Shown piece by piece: positions 1 to 9,044 of a DNA stretch of 64,000 nt. Source of the DNA: Thalassobacillus pellis (GTDB lineage Bacteria > Bacillota > Bacilli > Bacillales > Halobacillaceae); NCBI RefSeq assembly GCF_016908295.1, contig NZ_JAFBDO010000002.1:62001-126000 (forward strand), read 5' to 3'. Each line of letters opens with the position of its first letter. The stretch's first letter is position 1. The position numbers and the translations under genes were made by a program. A model generated the notes under the pieces. The model was given only the letters and a program-made list of their open reading frames with translations, did no database searches and was not told where the DNA came from.

Positions 1-1286
1 ACCCTCACTTGAAAAATGTTTGGCTCAGAGGTGAAATATCTAACTTTAAACACCACAGCCGCGGTCATATGTATTTTTCTTTAAAAGATGAAAAGGCAAG
101 GATTCAGTCTGTGATGTTTGCTGGTAACAACCGTAATTTGAAGTTCCTTCCGGAAAACGGAATGAATGTGCTAATCCGTGGAGAAGTCAGTGTATATGAA
201 CCAATGGGTCAGTATCAGCTGTATGTGCATGACATGCAGCCTGATGGTATAGGCGCCTTATACCTTGCTTATGAACAATTGAAAGAAAAATTGGAAAAAG
301 AAGGGCTTTTTTCTCAAGAAAGAAAAAGGCCAATACCAGCATTCCCGAAGCATATAGGAATTATCACCTCCCCTACAGGAGCAGCAATCCGTGATGTTCT
401 GACAACTATTCATCGCAGATATCCTATGGTAAAAAGAACAGTACTGCCAGTTTCCGTTCAAGGGGAGCGTTCCAAAGATTCATTAGTGAAAGCAATTCAA
501 TATGCTAATCAATCTAACCAGTTTGATGTATTGATCATAGGCAGAGGCGGAGGGTCCATTGAAGACCTTTGGAGTTTCAATGAAGAAATTGTAGCAAGAG
601 CGATTGCAGCTTCTACCGTACCGGTCATTTCAGCAGTCGGCCACGAAACAGATTATACAATCTGTGATTTTGTAGCAGATGTGAGAGCAGCAACTCCAAC
701 AGGGGCGGCGGAACTTGCTGTACCTTCCCAGATTGAACTAAAAGATCGGATTGAATCCTTTACCAAGCGATTGGAAAGGATTCTTTACCGTAAACATAAA
801 GAATCAAGTCAGCGTTTAGAACGGTTAAGGAAAGCTTATGCATTTAAATATCCTGCTCAGTTGATGAGACAAAAGGAACAAGAACTGGACAGGCTTTTAG
901 ACGGTCTGAATCGAAGGATGGATATTCAAAAAACGAGCAAACAGGAAGAGTGGAACAAGCTGCGTGCACGACTACTGCAACAGCATCCGGATAAACAAAT
1001 AAAGCAGGAAAAACAGAACCTGAAGCAGGCACATTACCGTCTGTTCCGCTCTTTTTCAAAAGAGATAAAGGAAAAGGAAAAACGGTTTGACACGACCCTG
1101 GAAAAACTTTCTTTATTAAATCCATTGGATATCATGAAACGTGGTTATGCAATCCCGTTTAAGAAGGATGGAGATTTGGTTAAGACAGTGACATCTATAC
1201 AGCCGGGGGAAGCATTGACCTTGAAAATGAAAGACGGAAGTCTCGATTGTCAGGTTTGGGGAATAGAGGAGGATGACAATGTCTGA
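1..1286 (+). CDS. xseA: Exodeoxyribonuclease VII large subunit, 5' partial
   Basis: This is the catalytic large subunit of exonuclease VII, which degrades single-stranded DNA to oligonucleotides together with XseB. The reading frame is already open at the window edge (codons begin at base 3, reading [15 protein letters not shown]), so the true start lies upstream. The TTG at base 9 is only an internal Leu codon, and roughly 20-25 N-terminal residues are missing. The N-terminal OB-fold (about residues 1-90), the central catalytic domain with [16 protein letters not shown] and [15 protein letters not shown], and the C-terminal coiled coil are all visible. The gene overlaps xseB by 8 nt, the usual arrangement in this family. 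Confidence 0.97.
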   Translation, partial: PHLKNVWLRGEISNFKHHSRGHMYFSLKDEKARIQSVMFAGNNRNLKFLPENGMNVLIRGEVSVYEPMGQYQLYVHDMQPDGIGALYLAYEQLKEKLEKEGLFSQERKRPIPAFPKHIGIITSPTGAAIRDVLTTIHRRYPMVKRTVLPVSVQGERSKDSLVKAIQYANQSNQFDVLIIGRGGGSIEDLWSFNEEIVARAIAASTVPVISAVGHETDYTICDFVADVRAATPTGAAELAVPSQIELKDRIESFTKRLERILYRKHKESSQRLERLRKAYAFKYPAQLMRQKEQELDRLLDGLNRRMDIQKTSKQEEWNKLRARLLQQHPDKQIKQEKQNLKQAHYRLFRSFSKEIKEKEKRFDTTLEKLSLLNPLDIMKRGYAIPFKKDGDLVKTVTSIQPGEALTLKMKDGSLDCQVWGIEEDDNV

Positions 1287-1512
1287 ACAAAAAGAATTGA
1301 GCTTTGAAGAAGCAATGGAACAATTGGAGGCTCTTGTCGAGAAACTTGAAGAAGGAGATGTTCCTTTAGAGAAAGCCATCAATTATTATCAGGAAGGTAT
1401 GAAACTGTCCAAAACGTGCAGTGAAAAGCTTTCCCGGGTAGAAGAGCAGATGCAGCAAATTCTGAATGAGCACGGTGAATTCGAGCCATTCTCTGTGCAG
1501 GAGGAAGAGTAG
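1279..1512 (+). CDS. xseB: Exodeoxyribonuclease VII small subunit
   Basis: A 77-residue acidic helical protein with the family pattern [17 protein letters not shown] followed by [16 protein letters not shown]. Several copies bind the coiled coil of XseA to form exonuclease VII. Two in-frame ATGs occur, at 1273 and 1279. The purine-rich AGAGGAGG at 1265-1272 leaves no spacer before the first and 6 nt before the second, so 1279 is chosen. The gene overlaps the 3' end of xseA and shares one base with the following ispA start, which suggests translational coupling across all three genes. Confidence 0.95.
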   Translation: MSEQKELSFEEAMEQLEALVEKLEEGDVPLEKAINYYQEGMKLSKTCSEKLSRVEEQMQQILNEHGEFEPFSVQEEE

Positions 1513-2396
1513 TGGATAGCAGTCTCAACTCCTATCTGGAAATCAGAAAGCAAATGATTAATGATTTTCTGATCGCTTATGTGAATAAGGTAAAAATGCC
1601 AGACCAATTAAAATCCTCCATTCTTTACTCTATTCGGGCTGGGGGAAAGAGACTTCGTCCAATTTTAATGATGGCAGCAACAGAAGCAGTCGGCGGGAAA
1701 TCGGAAAAAGTGCTGCCTGCTGCAGCCGCACTGGAAATGATTCATACTTATTCCTTGATTCATGATGATTTACCTGCAATGGATAACGATGACTTTCGCA
1801 GGGGAATGCCGACAAACCATCGGAAATTCGGGGAAGCGACAGCAATCCTTGCTGGAGATGCTTTGTTGACGCTCAGTTTTCAGGTAATAATGGAAACGGA
1901 AGCTTTGACAAGTGACCAGAAAATTTATCTGGCACAACGGTTATCCCAGGCGAGTGGTGCCTCTGGCATGGTTGCCGGTCAAATATTGGATATGGAAAGT
2001 GAAAATCAGGAAATTGAGTTGGATCTGCTGGAGAAAATCCATCAATGCAAAACAGGCAAATTAATCAGTTTTGCTATATCTGCAGGAGCCTATCTTGGTG
2101 ATGCAAATGAACAACAGCTCACTAATATTACAAAGACAGGCGAGCAGCTTGGTATTATTTTTCAGATCCAGGATGACATTCTTGATGTAAGTGGAGACGA
2201 AGAAAAAATAGGAAAACCTGTCGGAAGTGATACTACAAATAAGAAAAGCACTTATCCTCAGCTGCTTGGTTTAGTTGGTGCAAAAAGGAAGAAAGAAGAA
2301 CATGTCATGTCTGCTAAGAAATCCTTATCACAAGCGGCAGTTGATAATACTATGCTGTCGTTACTCATTGATCACCTAAGTCATCGTGATCATTAA
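1512..2396 (+). CDS. ispA: Farnesyl diphosphate synthase (short-chain polyprenyl synthase)
   Basis: Condenses isopentenyl diphosphate with DMAPP/GPP to give farnesyl diphosphate, the precursor for undecaprenyl carrier and quinone side chains. Both aspartate-rich metal sites are visible: the first as DDLPAMDNDD, the second as QIQDDILDVSGD. A Tyr sits five residues before the first Asp pair, the position that sets C15 chain length in the Geobacillus stearothermophilus enzyme, and the first site has the two-residue insertion typical of bacterial FPP synthases. The start is GTG at 1512, overlapping the xseB stop by one base, with GAGGAAGAG just upstream. It lies immediately before the OLE RNA gene, as in known OLE loci. 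Confidence 0.95.
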   Translation: MDSSLNSYLEIRKQMINDFLIAYVNKVKMPDQLKSSILYSIRAGGKRLRPILMMAATEAVGGKSEKVLPAAAALEMIHTYSLIHDDLPAMDNDDFRRGMPTNHRKFGEATAILAGDALLTLSFQVIMETEALTSDQKIYLAQRLSQASGASGMVAGQILDMESENQEIELDLLEKIHQCKTGKLISFAISAGAYLGDANEQQLTNITKTGEQLGIIFQIQDDILDVSGDEEKIGKPVGSDTTNKKSTYPQLLGLVGAKRKKEEHVMSAKKSLSQAAVDNTMLSLLIDHLSHRDH

Positions 2397-2450
2397 CATA
2401 CATGAATGTAAAACAATTCCATGGCTGCCTGGCCAGCTAATGCCTTAATA

Positions 2451-2479
2451 TTGAGGAGAGAATGGGATTGTGTTATATT
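2451..2479 (+). promoter_or_regulatory. Candidate sigma-A promoter for the OLE RNA
   Basis: TTGAGG (2451-2456), a 17-nt spacer and TATATT (2474-2479) form a good vegetative promoter downstream of the ispA stop. Predicted transcription start is near 2486. It would let the RNA be made independently of the upstream operon. OLE RNA can also be produced by processing of a longer operon transcript, so this promoter is an inference from sequence only. Confidence 0.5.
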
Positions 2480-2485
2480 TAATTT

Positions 2486-3075
2486 ACAAAAGGAATGGTG
2501 CAGTATTCTAGTCAGCCCTCCGTTCCTGAAGGCGGGCCTAAAAATCTGCCAAAGGGCATATCGATGAAGTTCCTTGTGCCGGCTTGAGGCGCCCAGCCTT
2601 GGGTTGGTGCTGGGAGTTAAGGTAGCGGGGCGATCCACAAAGGCATGTGGGCGTTGACCCTGCTTCCGCGGAGGCCCATATCTGTGATGGTTTCTTAGCC
2701 GGAAACCATGATGGAATGGGGTATGAACCTGCTTTATATGGAGGAATTCTGTATGAGCAGCGTAGCCTGCCTTGAGTGGTATTGAGGGGATTATGGAATT
2801 AAAATGCGAGCGAACGGATGGCCACCTTCACTTGAATTTTTCGCCATATGAAATCAAGACTGCAAAAGAGGCTAAGGGACGGCTAAAGGCTGTTGAGGAA
2901 ATCTCCTAGACTGTTTGGAAGACTTTCAATAGGAATTATAGTACGGACTAAGTGGTAATCCAGTCCGGCTTTCGGAAACGGAGTCGAGCCAGGTTTAAAG
3001 GGGAACCGCCAGAGTGGTGACACTCGGTACCTGGTTGGGAAAACCTACTGGACCTAAGCCGTAATTTTTACCTGT
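2486..3075 (+). ncRNA. ole: OLE RNA (ornate, large, extremophilic RNA)
   Basis: About 740 nt between ispA and the next start codon contain no plausible protein gene but are GC-richer than the other spacers and full of stems: CCCAGC/GCTGGG at 2592-2614; an 8-bp ATGGTTTC/GAAACCAT stem at 2687-2709; CGGACT/AGTCCG at 2944-2967; and CCAGGT/ACCTGG (2989-3034) enclosing GAGTG-GTGA-CACTC, a GNRA-type tetraloop. Position is decisive: published OLE RNAs (about 610 nt) lie between ispA and dxs beside the gene for the membrane protein OapA, and that exact order is present here. OLE forms a membrane ribonucleoprotein linked to cold, alcohol and Mg2+ stress responses. The ends are approximate: the 5' end follows the candidate promoter, the 3' end the last clear stems. 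Confidence 0.9.
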
Positions 3076-3137
3076 TGATTGACCATTCCTTCTTTTCTAC
3101 ATATATCTGAAGCCAAATGAAACAGAGGGTATCATAC

Positions 3138-3737
3138 ATGTTAAACCAATTTCAAAAATCATTGAGATTTAGTATAAGTATTGCCGTTATCACTTTCGTG
3201 TTAGCGGCTATTTTTTCAGTCGTGTCATCTTCGCTTCTCAGTGGATTTATATGGATTTTCGGGTTAGTTATCGTTTTAATAATCGTCCTGATCGGTGTTA
3301 TATTTGATATGCTGGGGATAGCGGCCGCAGCTGCTTCGGAACCGCCTTTCCATGCAATGGCGGCGGAAAAGGTCCCTGGTGCTAAACAGGCGATCATAAT
3401 TGTAAGAAATGCAGACCGGTTTGCAAGCTTTTGCAACGATGTAATTGGTGACATTTCAGGAATCGTCAGTGGGACTGCATCTGCAATTGTCGTCATTCAA
3501 CTAGTGAATACATTTGGCCATGATGATGGATCAACTTTACAAATTGTAATTTCAGTCCTGATGACGAGTACCGTGGCCGCATTGACGGTCGGCGGTAAAG
3601 CACTTGGTAAAACATTTGCCATCCATTCTTCAACAAAAATTATTTTTTTTGCGGCAAGGTTGATTGCAATAGTAGAGGATAAGACGAAAATAAAACTCCT
3701 ATCAAACCCGGCCGAGGCTTCCAGAAAATCACGCTAA
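3138..3737 (+). CDS. oapA: OLE-associated membrane protein OapA
   Basis: A 199-residue integral membrane protein. Hydrophobic segments lie at about residues 11-33, 36-58, 104-123 and 133-153, with a further hydrophobic stretch near 167-178 and a Lys/Arg-rich tail. A DVIGD (DxxxD) motif is at 101-105, next to a basic, polar stretch. I identify it as OapA mainly because it sits between an OLE RNA gene and dxs, the hallmark arrangement, and because size and topology fit. OapA binds OLE RNA and anchors it at the membrane. The start is the ATG at 3138, 8 nt after AGAGGG (3124-3129). An upstream in-frame ATG at 3117 lacks a ribosome binding site and would add seven residues. Confidence 0.85.
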   Translation: MLNQFQKSLRFSISIAVITFVLAAIFSVVSSSLLSGFIWIFGLVIVLIIVLIGVIFDMLGIAAAAASEPPFHAMAAEKVPGAKQAIIIVRNADRFASFCNDVIGDISGIVSGTASAIVVIQLVNTFGHDDGSTLQIVISVLMTSTVAALTVGGKALGKTFAIHSSTKIIFFAARLIAIVEDKTKIKLLSNPAEASRKSR

Positions 3738-3755
3738 AGATAAGGAGGTCCATTA

Positions 3756-5648
3756 ATGGATCTAACTAAAATTCAAGATCCTTCGTTTCTCAGGGATCTA
3801 TCCGACGAGGACTTGAAACAGCTAGCCTCAACTATACGAACATTTTTGATTGAAAACCTTTCTAAAACAGGCGGGCATCTAGGAGCCAACCTCGGAGTAG
3901 TCGAGTTGACTCTTGCCCTTCATAAAGTATTTGAGAGCCCGAAGGACCGCTTTATATTTGACGTCGGTCACCAATCTTATATTCATAAGATACTGACAGG
4001 TCGTGCCGGACAATTCAGTACCTTGCGTCAATATAAAGGTTTATGTGGTTTTCCAAAACGCTGTGAGAGTGAGCATGACTTATGGGAAACCGGTCATAGC
4101 TCCACTTCTTTATCCGCTGCCATGGGTATGGCTATTGCCCGTGATGTCCGCGGGGAAAACCATTCCATCGTACCTATCATCGGGGACGGTGCTTTGACTG
4201 GTGGTATGGCTCTGGAAGCATTGAACCACATTGGTCATGAGAATAAGAATGTAACCGTTATCCTGAATGATAATGAAATGTCGATTGCGAAAAATGTCGG
4301 TGCCTTGCATAATGCACTGGGAAGAATGCGGAGTGCCGGTAAATATAACCGTGCTAAAGACGATTTAGAGTGGCTTCTCAAAAAAATCCCAGCTGTTGGC
4401 GGTAAGCTTGCTCAGGCTGCAGAACGTTTAAAAGACAGCATGAAATATTTTGTCTTGCCTGGTATGTTTTTTGAAGAACTGGGTTTTACCTATTATGGAC
4501 CTGTCGATGGCCATGATTTTCATGATTTATTCGAGAATTTAAATTATGCCAAGAAAACGGAAGGCCCTGTGATCGTACACGTCATGACCCAGAAGGGGAA
4601 AGGATATCATCCTGCCGAGTCCGATTTGAAGGATAAATGGCATGGAGTAGGACCTTATAAAATTGAATCCGGCGAAAAAATTAAACCAGAGGCTGCCCCG
4701 CCTGCCTGGAGTGCAGTCATCACGGAAGCCCTAAGCAAAAAAGCGAGGACGGATAATCGGATTGTAGCAATCACTCCTGCCATGATACTCGGTTCTAAAC
4801 TGGAAAAATTCGGAGAAGAGTTTCCGAATCGATTATTTGACGTAGGAATTGCAGAACAGCATGCAACCACTGTCTCTGCTGGATTAGCTACACAGGGAAT
4901 GAAGCCATTTCTCGCGATTTATTCGACGTTTCTCCAGCGGGCTTACGATCAGGTGGTCCACGATGTCTGCAGGCAGAACTTAAATGTCTTTTTTGGTATT
5001 GACCGTGCTGGTCTTGTCGGAGCGGACGGGGAGACCCACCAGGGTGTTTTTGACATAGCATTTTTAAGACATCTGCCAAATATTGTGCTGATGATGCCTA
5101 AAGATGAAAATGAAGCCCAGCACCTGGTCCACACAGCCTTCTGCTATGACGAGGGACCAATTGCCATTCGCTATCCCCGTGGAAATGCAAAAGGTGTACA
5201 GATGGATCCGGAAATGAAAGAGATCGACATCGGCAGCTGGGAGGTTCTCAAGAAAGGAAACGATGCAGTGATCCTGACCTTTGGTTCCACTATCGACATG
5301 GCACTTGAAGCGAGTGAAGAGATGGAAAAGCAAGGTGCATCTATCCGGGTTGTCAATGCTCGTTTTATTAAACCACTGGATGAAGACATGCTCCATGAAA
5401 TAATGCAGGAGAAGCTGCCGATTATTACAATAGAGGAAGCCGTATTAAAAGGCGGGTTCGGTTCCAGTATCTTGGAATTTGCTGAAGAGAACCTCTATCA
5501 GGAACAAACAATTAAACGTATGGGTATTCCTGACCGTTATATTGAACATGGGAATGTGTCAGACTTGCTCAAAGAAATTGACTTGACAAAAGAAGCGGTT
5601 ATTGCAAATTTGAAAGAACTTATTCCAACTAAACAAAAAAGGGCATGA
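3756..5648 (+). CDS. dxs: 1-deoxy-D-xylulose-5-phosphate synthase
   Basis: First enzyme of the MEP isoprenoid pathway: thiamine-diphosphate-dependent condensation of pyruvate and glyceraldehyde 3-phosphate. The length of 630 aa is normal. Visible signatures are [15 protein letters not shown] near the N-terminus, the TPP/Mg2+ motif [15 protein letters not shown], and the transketolase central and C-terminal domains ([27 protein letters not shown]). The start ATG has AAGGAGG at 3742-3748, 7 nt upstream. It shares the isoprenoid theme with ispA on the other side of OLE/oapA and is followed 4 nt later by the TlyA-like gene, so the two are probably cotranscribed. Confidence 0.98.
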   Translation: MDLTKIQDPSFLRDLSDEDLKQLASTIRTFLIENLSKTGGHLGANLGVVELTLALHKVFESPKDRFIFDVGHQSYIHKILTGRAGQFSTLRQYKGLCGFPKRCESEHDLWETGHSSTSLSAAMGMAIARDVRGENHSIVPIIGDGALTGGMALEALNHIGHENKNVTVILNDNEMSIAKNVGALHNALGRMRSAGKYNRAKDDLEWLLKKIPAVGGKLAQAAERLKDSMKYFVLPGMFFEELGFTYYGPVDGHDFHDLFENLNYAKKTEGPVIVHVMTQKGKGYHPAESDLKDKWHGVGPYKIESGEKIKPEAAPPAWSAVITEALSKKARTDNRIVAITPAMILGSKLEKFGEEFPNRLFDVGIAEQHATTVSAGLATQGMKPFLAIYSTFLQRAYDQVVHDVCRQNLNVFFGIDRAGLVGADGETHQGVFDIAFLRHLPNIVLMMPKDENEAQHLVHTAFCYDEGPIAIRYPRGNAKGVQMDPEMKEIDIGSWEVLKKGNDAVILTFGSTIDMALEASEEMEKQGASIRVVNARFIKPLDEDMLHEIMQEKLPIITIEEAVLKGGFGSSILEFAEENLYQEQTIKRMGIPDRYIEHGNVSDLLKEIDLTKEAVIANLKELIPTKQKRA

Positions 5649-5652
5649 AGAT

Positions 5653-6477
5653 ATGAGCAAAAAAATAAGACTGGACACTCTTCTTGTGGAGAAAGGATTG
5701 ATCGAAACAAGGGAGAAGGCAAAACGGACAATTATGGCTGGCCTTGTTTATTCTGAGAATGAACGTCTGGACAAGCCAGGGATGAAAGTCGAAGAAAATA
5801 TAAAACTGACGGTGAAAGGCAAGTTGTTCCCTTATGTAAGCAGGGGCGGGTTAAAACTTGAAAAAGCACTAGATGTCTTTAAGATTGAGTTAAAGGATAG
5901 AATAATGATTGACATCGGTTCTTCTACCGGCGGTTTTACTGATTGTGCATTACAAAATGGAGTGAAGAGCAGTTATGCCATCGATGTAGGGTATAACCAG
6001 CTGGACTGGAAGCTTCGTAATGATCCTCGGGTGCGGGTGATGGAAAGGACGAATTTCCGTTATGTCACAGCTGATGATTTAACTGAGGGCATACCAAGTT
6101 TCGCTTCAATCGATGTATCATTCATTTCCCTCAAACTTATCCTTCCGGTCTTGTGTACACTTCTAGCTGAGTCGAGTGATGTGGTTGCCTTAATCAAGCC
6201 GCAGTTTGAGGCGGGCAGAGAACAGGTTGGCAAAAAAGGAATCGTCCGTGATCCTCTTATCCATAAAGAAGTGATTTCAGCAATATTAACTCTTGCTCAG
6301 GAAAAAGGCTATCATGTGGCTGGCTTGTCCTTTTCCCCGATTACAGGGGGAGATGGCAATATTGAATTTTTGGCCCATTTACAATGGGGTAATCAAGAAG
6401 CAGGTAAACGCATCACGGATGTCGAAATTAACAGCATCGTGTATGAAGCGCACGAAAAACATCGGAAGAATGCTTGA
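5653..6477 (+). CDS. yqxC: TlyA family rRNA methyltransferase/putative hemolysin
   Basis: A 274-residue protein with an N-terminal S4 RNA-binding domain (about residues 5-65) and an FtsJ-like Rossmann methyltransferase domain whose SAM motif reads DIGSSTGGFTDCALQNG. TlyA homologues 2'-O-methylate rRNA in mycobacteria and are also annotated as hemolysins; the rRNA role is the better-founded inference. The gene starts 4 nt after dxs and ends in a strong terminator. The dxs-yqxC-ahrC-recN order is the same as in B. subtilis. Confidence 0.93.
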   Translation: MSKKIRLDTLLVEKGLIETREKAKRTIMAGLVYSENERLDKPGMKVEENIKLTVKGKLFPYVSRGGLKLEKALDVFKIELKDRIMIDIGSSTGGFTDCALQNGVKSSYAIDVGYNQLDWKLRNDPRVRVMERTNFRYVTADDLTEGIPSFASIDVSFISLKLILPVLCTLLAESSDVVALIKPQFEAGREQVGKKGIVRDPLIHKEVISAILTLAQEKGYHVAGLSFSPITGGDGNIEFLAHLQWGNQEAGKRITDVEINSIVYEAHEKHRKNA

Positions 6478-6480
6478 ATA

Positions 6481-6514
6481 AAGAAGGGCTGCCCAGGTGT
6501 AGCCCTTCTTATTT
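6481..6514 (+). terminator. Rho-independent terminator after yqxC
   Basis: A perfect 10-bp stem AAGAAGGGCT/AGCCCTTCTT (6481-6490 with 6501-6510) closes a 10-nt loop and runs into a short T-rich tail. It separates the OLE-dxs-yqxC unit from ahrC-recN. Confidence 0.8.
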
Positions 6515-6628
6515 GGGAAATCATGTTTAGAAGGACATATATTTGAAAAACCAACCACTTTTTCGACTGCCAGACTGTATCACAGATGGAGTCTCCAGTA
6601 AGGTTTTGGTGAATGGAGGTATAACCCA

Positions 6629-7078
6629 GTGAATAAAGGACAACGTCATATCAAAATTCGTGAACTCATCACCAATAATGACATCGAAACACAGGATGAG
6701 TTGGTCGACCGTTTAAAAAGCCTTGGCTACAATGTCACTCAGGCAACCGTATCACGGGATATAAAAGAATTACACCTTGTTAAAGTGCCGATGATTGACG
6801 GACGATATAAATACAGCCTTCCAGCCGACCAGCGTTTCAATCCGCTTGAAAAACTTCACCGCCTAATGATGGATGCCTTTGTCAGTATCGACCGTGCTGG
6901 CCACTTCATTATTCTGAAAACACTGCCTGGGAATGCGAATGCGGTGGGAGCATTGATTGATAATCTTGATTGGGAAGAAATTATGGGAACAATTTGCGGA
7001 GATGATACATGTCTAATCATATGTCGAAGCGAAGAACATACAGAAACATTGTCAGAACAATTACTCGAAATGCTATAA
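6629..7078 (+). CDS. argR: Arginine repressor/activator ArgR (AhrC)
   Basis: A 149-residue regulator of arginine biosynthesis and catabolism. The N-terminal winged helix-turn-helix ([28 protein letters not shown]) recognises ARG boxes. The C-terminal oligomerisation and arginine-binding domain ends with [17 protein letters not shown]. The protein acts as an arginine-responsive hexamer. Start is GTG at 6629, preceded by a TGGAGG-type site. It lies directly upstream of recN with the conserved Bacillus spacing. Confidence 0.97.
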   Translation: MNKGQRHIKIRELITNNDIETQDELVDRLKSLGYNVTQATVSRDIKELHLVKVPMIDGRYKYSLPADQRFNPLEKLHRLMMDAFVSIDRAGHFIILKTLPGNANAVGALIDNLDWEEIMGTICGDDTCLIICRSEEHTETLSEQLLEML

Positions 7079-7102
7079 GTGGAAATTGGGGTGGCTTTTA
7101 CT

Positions 7103-8848
7103 ATGTTAACGGAACTTTCGATTCGGGATTTTGCTATCATCGACCAAATTTCTATTAACTTCCAGGAAGGATTGACTGTATTAACAGGAGAAACAGGAGC
7201 AGGGAAGTCCATTATTATTGATGCAATCCAGCTATTAGCCGGTGGAAGGGGTTCAGTGGAATTTGTCCGTCATGGCAGTAAAAAAGCAGAAATAGAAGGA
7301 CTTTTCCAGGTAATTGACCATACCCATACCGTCTATACAGTTGGAGAGGAATTCGGTGTAGAAATAGAGGAAGATGGCATGGTGGTACTGAACCGGACCA
7401 TTACTTCCCAAGGGAAAAGTATCTGTCGTGTAAATGGTAAGCTGGTGACATTAGGAATTTTACGGGAATTTGGAAAGTCGCTCATAGATATTCACAGTCA
7501 GCATGAAACACAGTCGCTGATGGATGTGGACAGACATATAGACCTCCTGGATTTATTTGCCGCGAGAGAGCTTGCTCAAGCGAAATTGGAATATCAACGA
7601 ATATACACCAAATATCGATCACTTGTAAAAAGATTCAAGGATCTTAGTGAAAATGAGCAAGAAATGGCACAGCGTCTGGATTTACTTGAATTTCAATCAA
7701 GTGAGTTACACGAAGCGGAACTTCAGCCTGAAGAAGACGGACATTTGACTGAAGAAAGAAGCAGACTGGTCAATTATGAAAAAATATATGAAAGCATTCA
7801 TGATGCCTACCAGGCGCTTTATGGAGAACAAAAAGGGTTGGACTGGCTTTCCCATGCACTGACTGCACTTGAAGGAGCACAGGATTTTGATGAAGAAATC
7901 GCTAAAATGTCCGAGGAAATGTCCAATCATTATTATTTGATTGAAGAAATGACCTTCAAGCTCAGCTCTCAGATGGAGCAACTGGAATTTGATCCTGAAC
8001 GCTTAAATGAAATCGAAGCCAGGCTGAATGAAATTAATCGTTTAAAGAAAAAATATGGACAGACTGTGGAAGAAATTCTCGAATATCTCTCCCGTATTGA
8101 AGAAGAAATTGATGAAATAAAAAATAAAGATTCCCATTTAGCAAAGCTTGAGAATGAAATCGATGAACATGGGGAAGATGCGGCTTTAGAAGCGAAACAT
8201 CTTCATGATATCAGGATGAAAGCCTCCAAGGAACTTGCTGGGGACATTCATAACGAGTTAAAAGACTTATATTTAGATAAAGCATCATTTGCGGTCGATA
8301 TTCAAATACGAGAAGGTTCTAATCAGGAACCAATTCTTGATGGTAAAAATGTCAGACTGATGCCTAATGGATTTAACTTGGTTAAATTTTTAATTACAAC
8401 AAACCCAGGAGAGCCATTAAAAGATATCCATAAGGTTGCTTCAGGAGGGGAGCTTTCCCGAATCATGCTTGCATTAAAGAATATATTTTCTAAGCACCAG
8501 GGCGTGACCAGTGTTATTTTTGATGAAGTGGACACTGGAGTAAGCGGCAGAGTGGCACAGGCGATAGCTGAAAAAATCCATGGTATTTCAGAAGGCTCCC
8601 AGGTGCTATGCATTTCTCACCTTCCCCAAGTGGCGGCAATGGCTGATACACATCTGCAAATTGAAAAGCATGTTATTGAAGATCGAACTTCTACCTCTGT
8701 AGTGGAATTGACCGACCAGCATAAAGTAGATGAAATCAGCCGGATGATAACCGGCGCTGAACTGACAGAAACTACTCGGGAGCATGCAAGGGAGCTTCTT
8801 GAGCTGGCCAGGAAGCATAAAGCCAAGGAACAGATGGAATCACGCTGA
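7103..8848 (+). CDS. recN: DNA repair protein RecN
   Basis: An SMC-like ATPase that acts early at double-strand breaks. From the chosen ATG the protein has 581 aa. Walker A (GETGAGKS) is at residues 29-36, two long coiled-coil arms fill the middle, and the signature (ASGGELSR) with Walker B (VIFDEVDTGVSGR) lies near the C-terminus. An upstream in-frame GTG at 7079 would add eight residues unlike the family; the ATG at 7103 gives the conserved MLTELSIRDFAIID start and has GGGGTGG about 9 nt ahead. Probably cotranscribed with argR. Confidence 0.97.
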   Translation: MLTELSIRDFAIIDQISINFQEGLTVLTGETGAGKSIIIDAIQLLAGGRGSVEFVRHGSKKAEIEGLFQVIDHTHTVYTVGEEFGVEIEEDGMVVLNRTITSQGKSICRVNGKLVTLGILREFGKSLIDIHSQHETQSLMDVDRHIDLLDLFAARELAQAKLEYQRIYTKYRSLVKRFKDLSENEQEMAQRLDLLEFQSSELHEAELQPEEDGHLTEERSRLVNYEKIYESIHDAYQALYGEQKGLDWLSHALTALEGAQDFDEEIAKMSEEMSNHYYLIEEMTFKLSSQMEQLEFDPERLNEIEARLNEINRLKKKYGQTVEEILEYLSRIEEEIDEIKNKDSHLAKLENEIDEHGEDAALEAKHLHDIRMKASKELAGDIHNELKDLYLDKASFAVDIQIREGSNQEPILDGKNVRLMPNGFNLVKFLITTNPGEPLKDIHKVASGGELSRIMLALKNIFSKHQGVTSVIFDEVDTGVSGRVAQAIAEKIHGISEGSQVLCISHLPQVAAMADTHLQIEKHVIEDRTSTSVVELTDQHKVDEISRMITGAELTETTREHARELLELARKHKAKEQMESR

Positions 8849-8880
8849 AGCTAATTCAATGGCGGGCGTGATTCTTTTTT
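8837..8880 (+). terminator. Terminator overlapping the end of recN
   Basis: A perfect 9-bp stem GAATCACGC/GCGTGATTC (8837-8845 with 8866-8874) is followed by six Ts. The upstream arm includes the last codons of recN, so the hairpin begins inside the gene. Confidence 0.88.
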
Positions 8881-9044
8881 ACCTTATTTTAGCTCCCTCT
8901 ATATCCTTTTATTCACAATGGATTTTTAAAGGAAACGTTCCCTCTTTTTTCTGATTGGCAGTGTGTTTAAAAAGCACATCCTTAGACCACATTAAAAGTA
9001 AACCATTCGATAATGGTGTGGGTTAGAAGCGAGGAGTGGAACTT

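Noticed and set aside
844-1125. Minus-strand frame of 93 codons within xseA
   Set aside because: Antisense to a strongly conserved gene; no ribosome binding site.
2393-2638. Minus-strand 81-codon reading frame in the ispA-oapA spacer
   Set aside because: It lies within the structured OLE RNA region, has no ribosome binding site and no recognisable protein features.
2397-3137. Group II intron or riboswitch as explanation of the structured spacer
   Set aside because: No domain V-like motif, no intron-encoded protein, and too long for a riboswitch; the ispA/oapA/dxs neighbours point to OLE.
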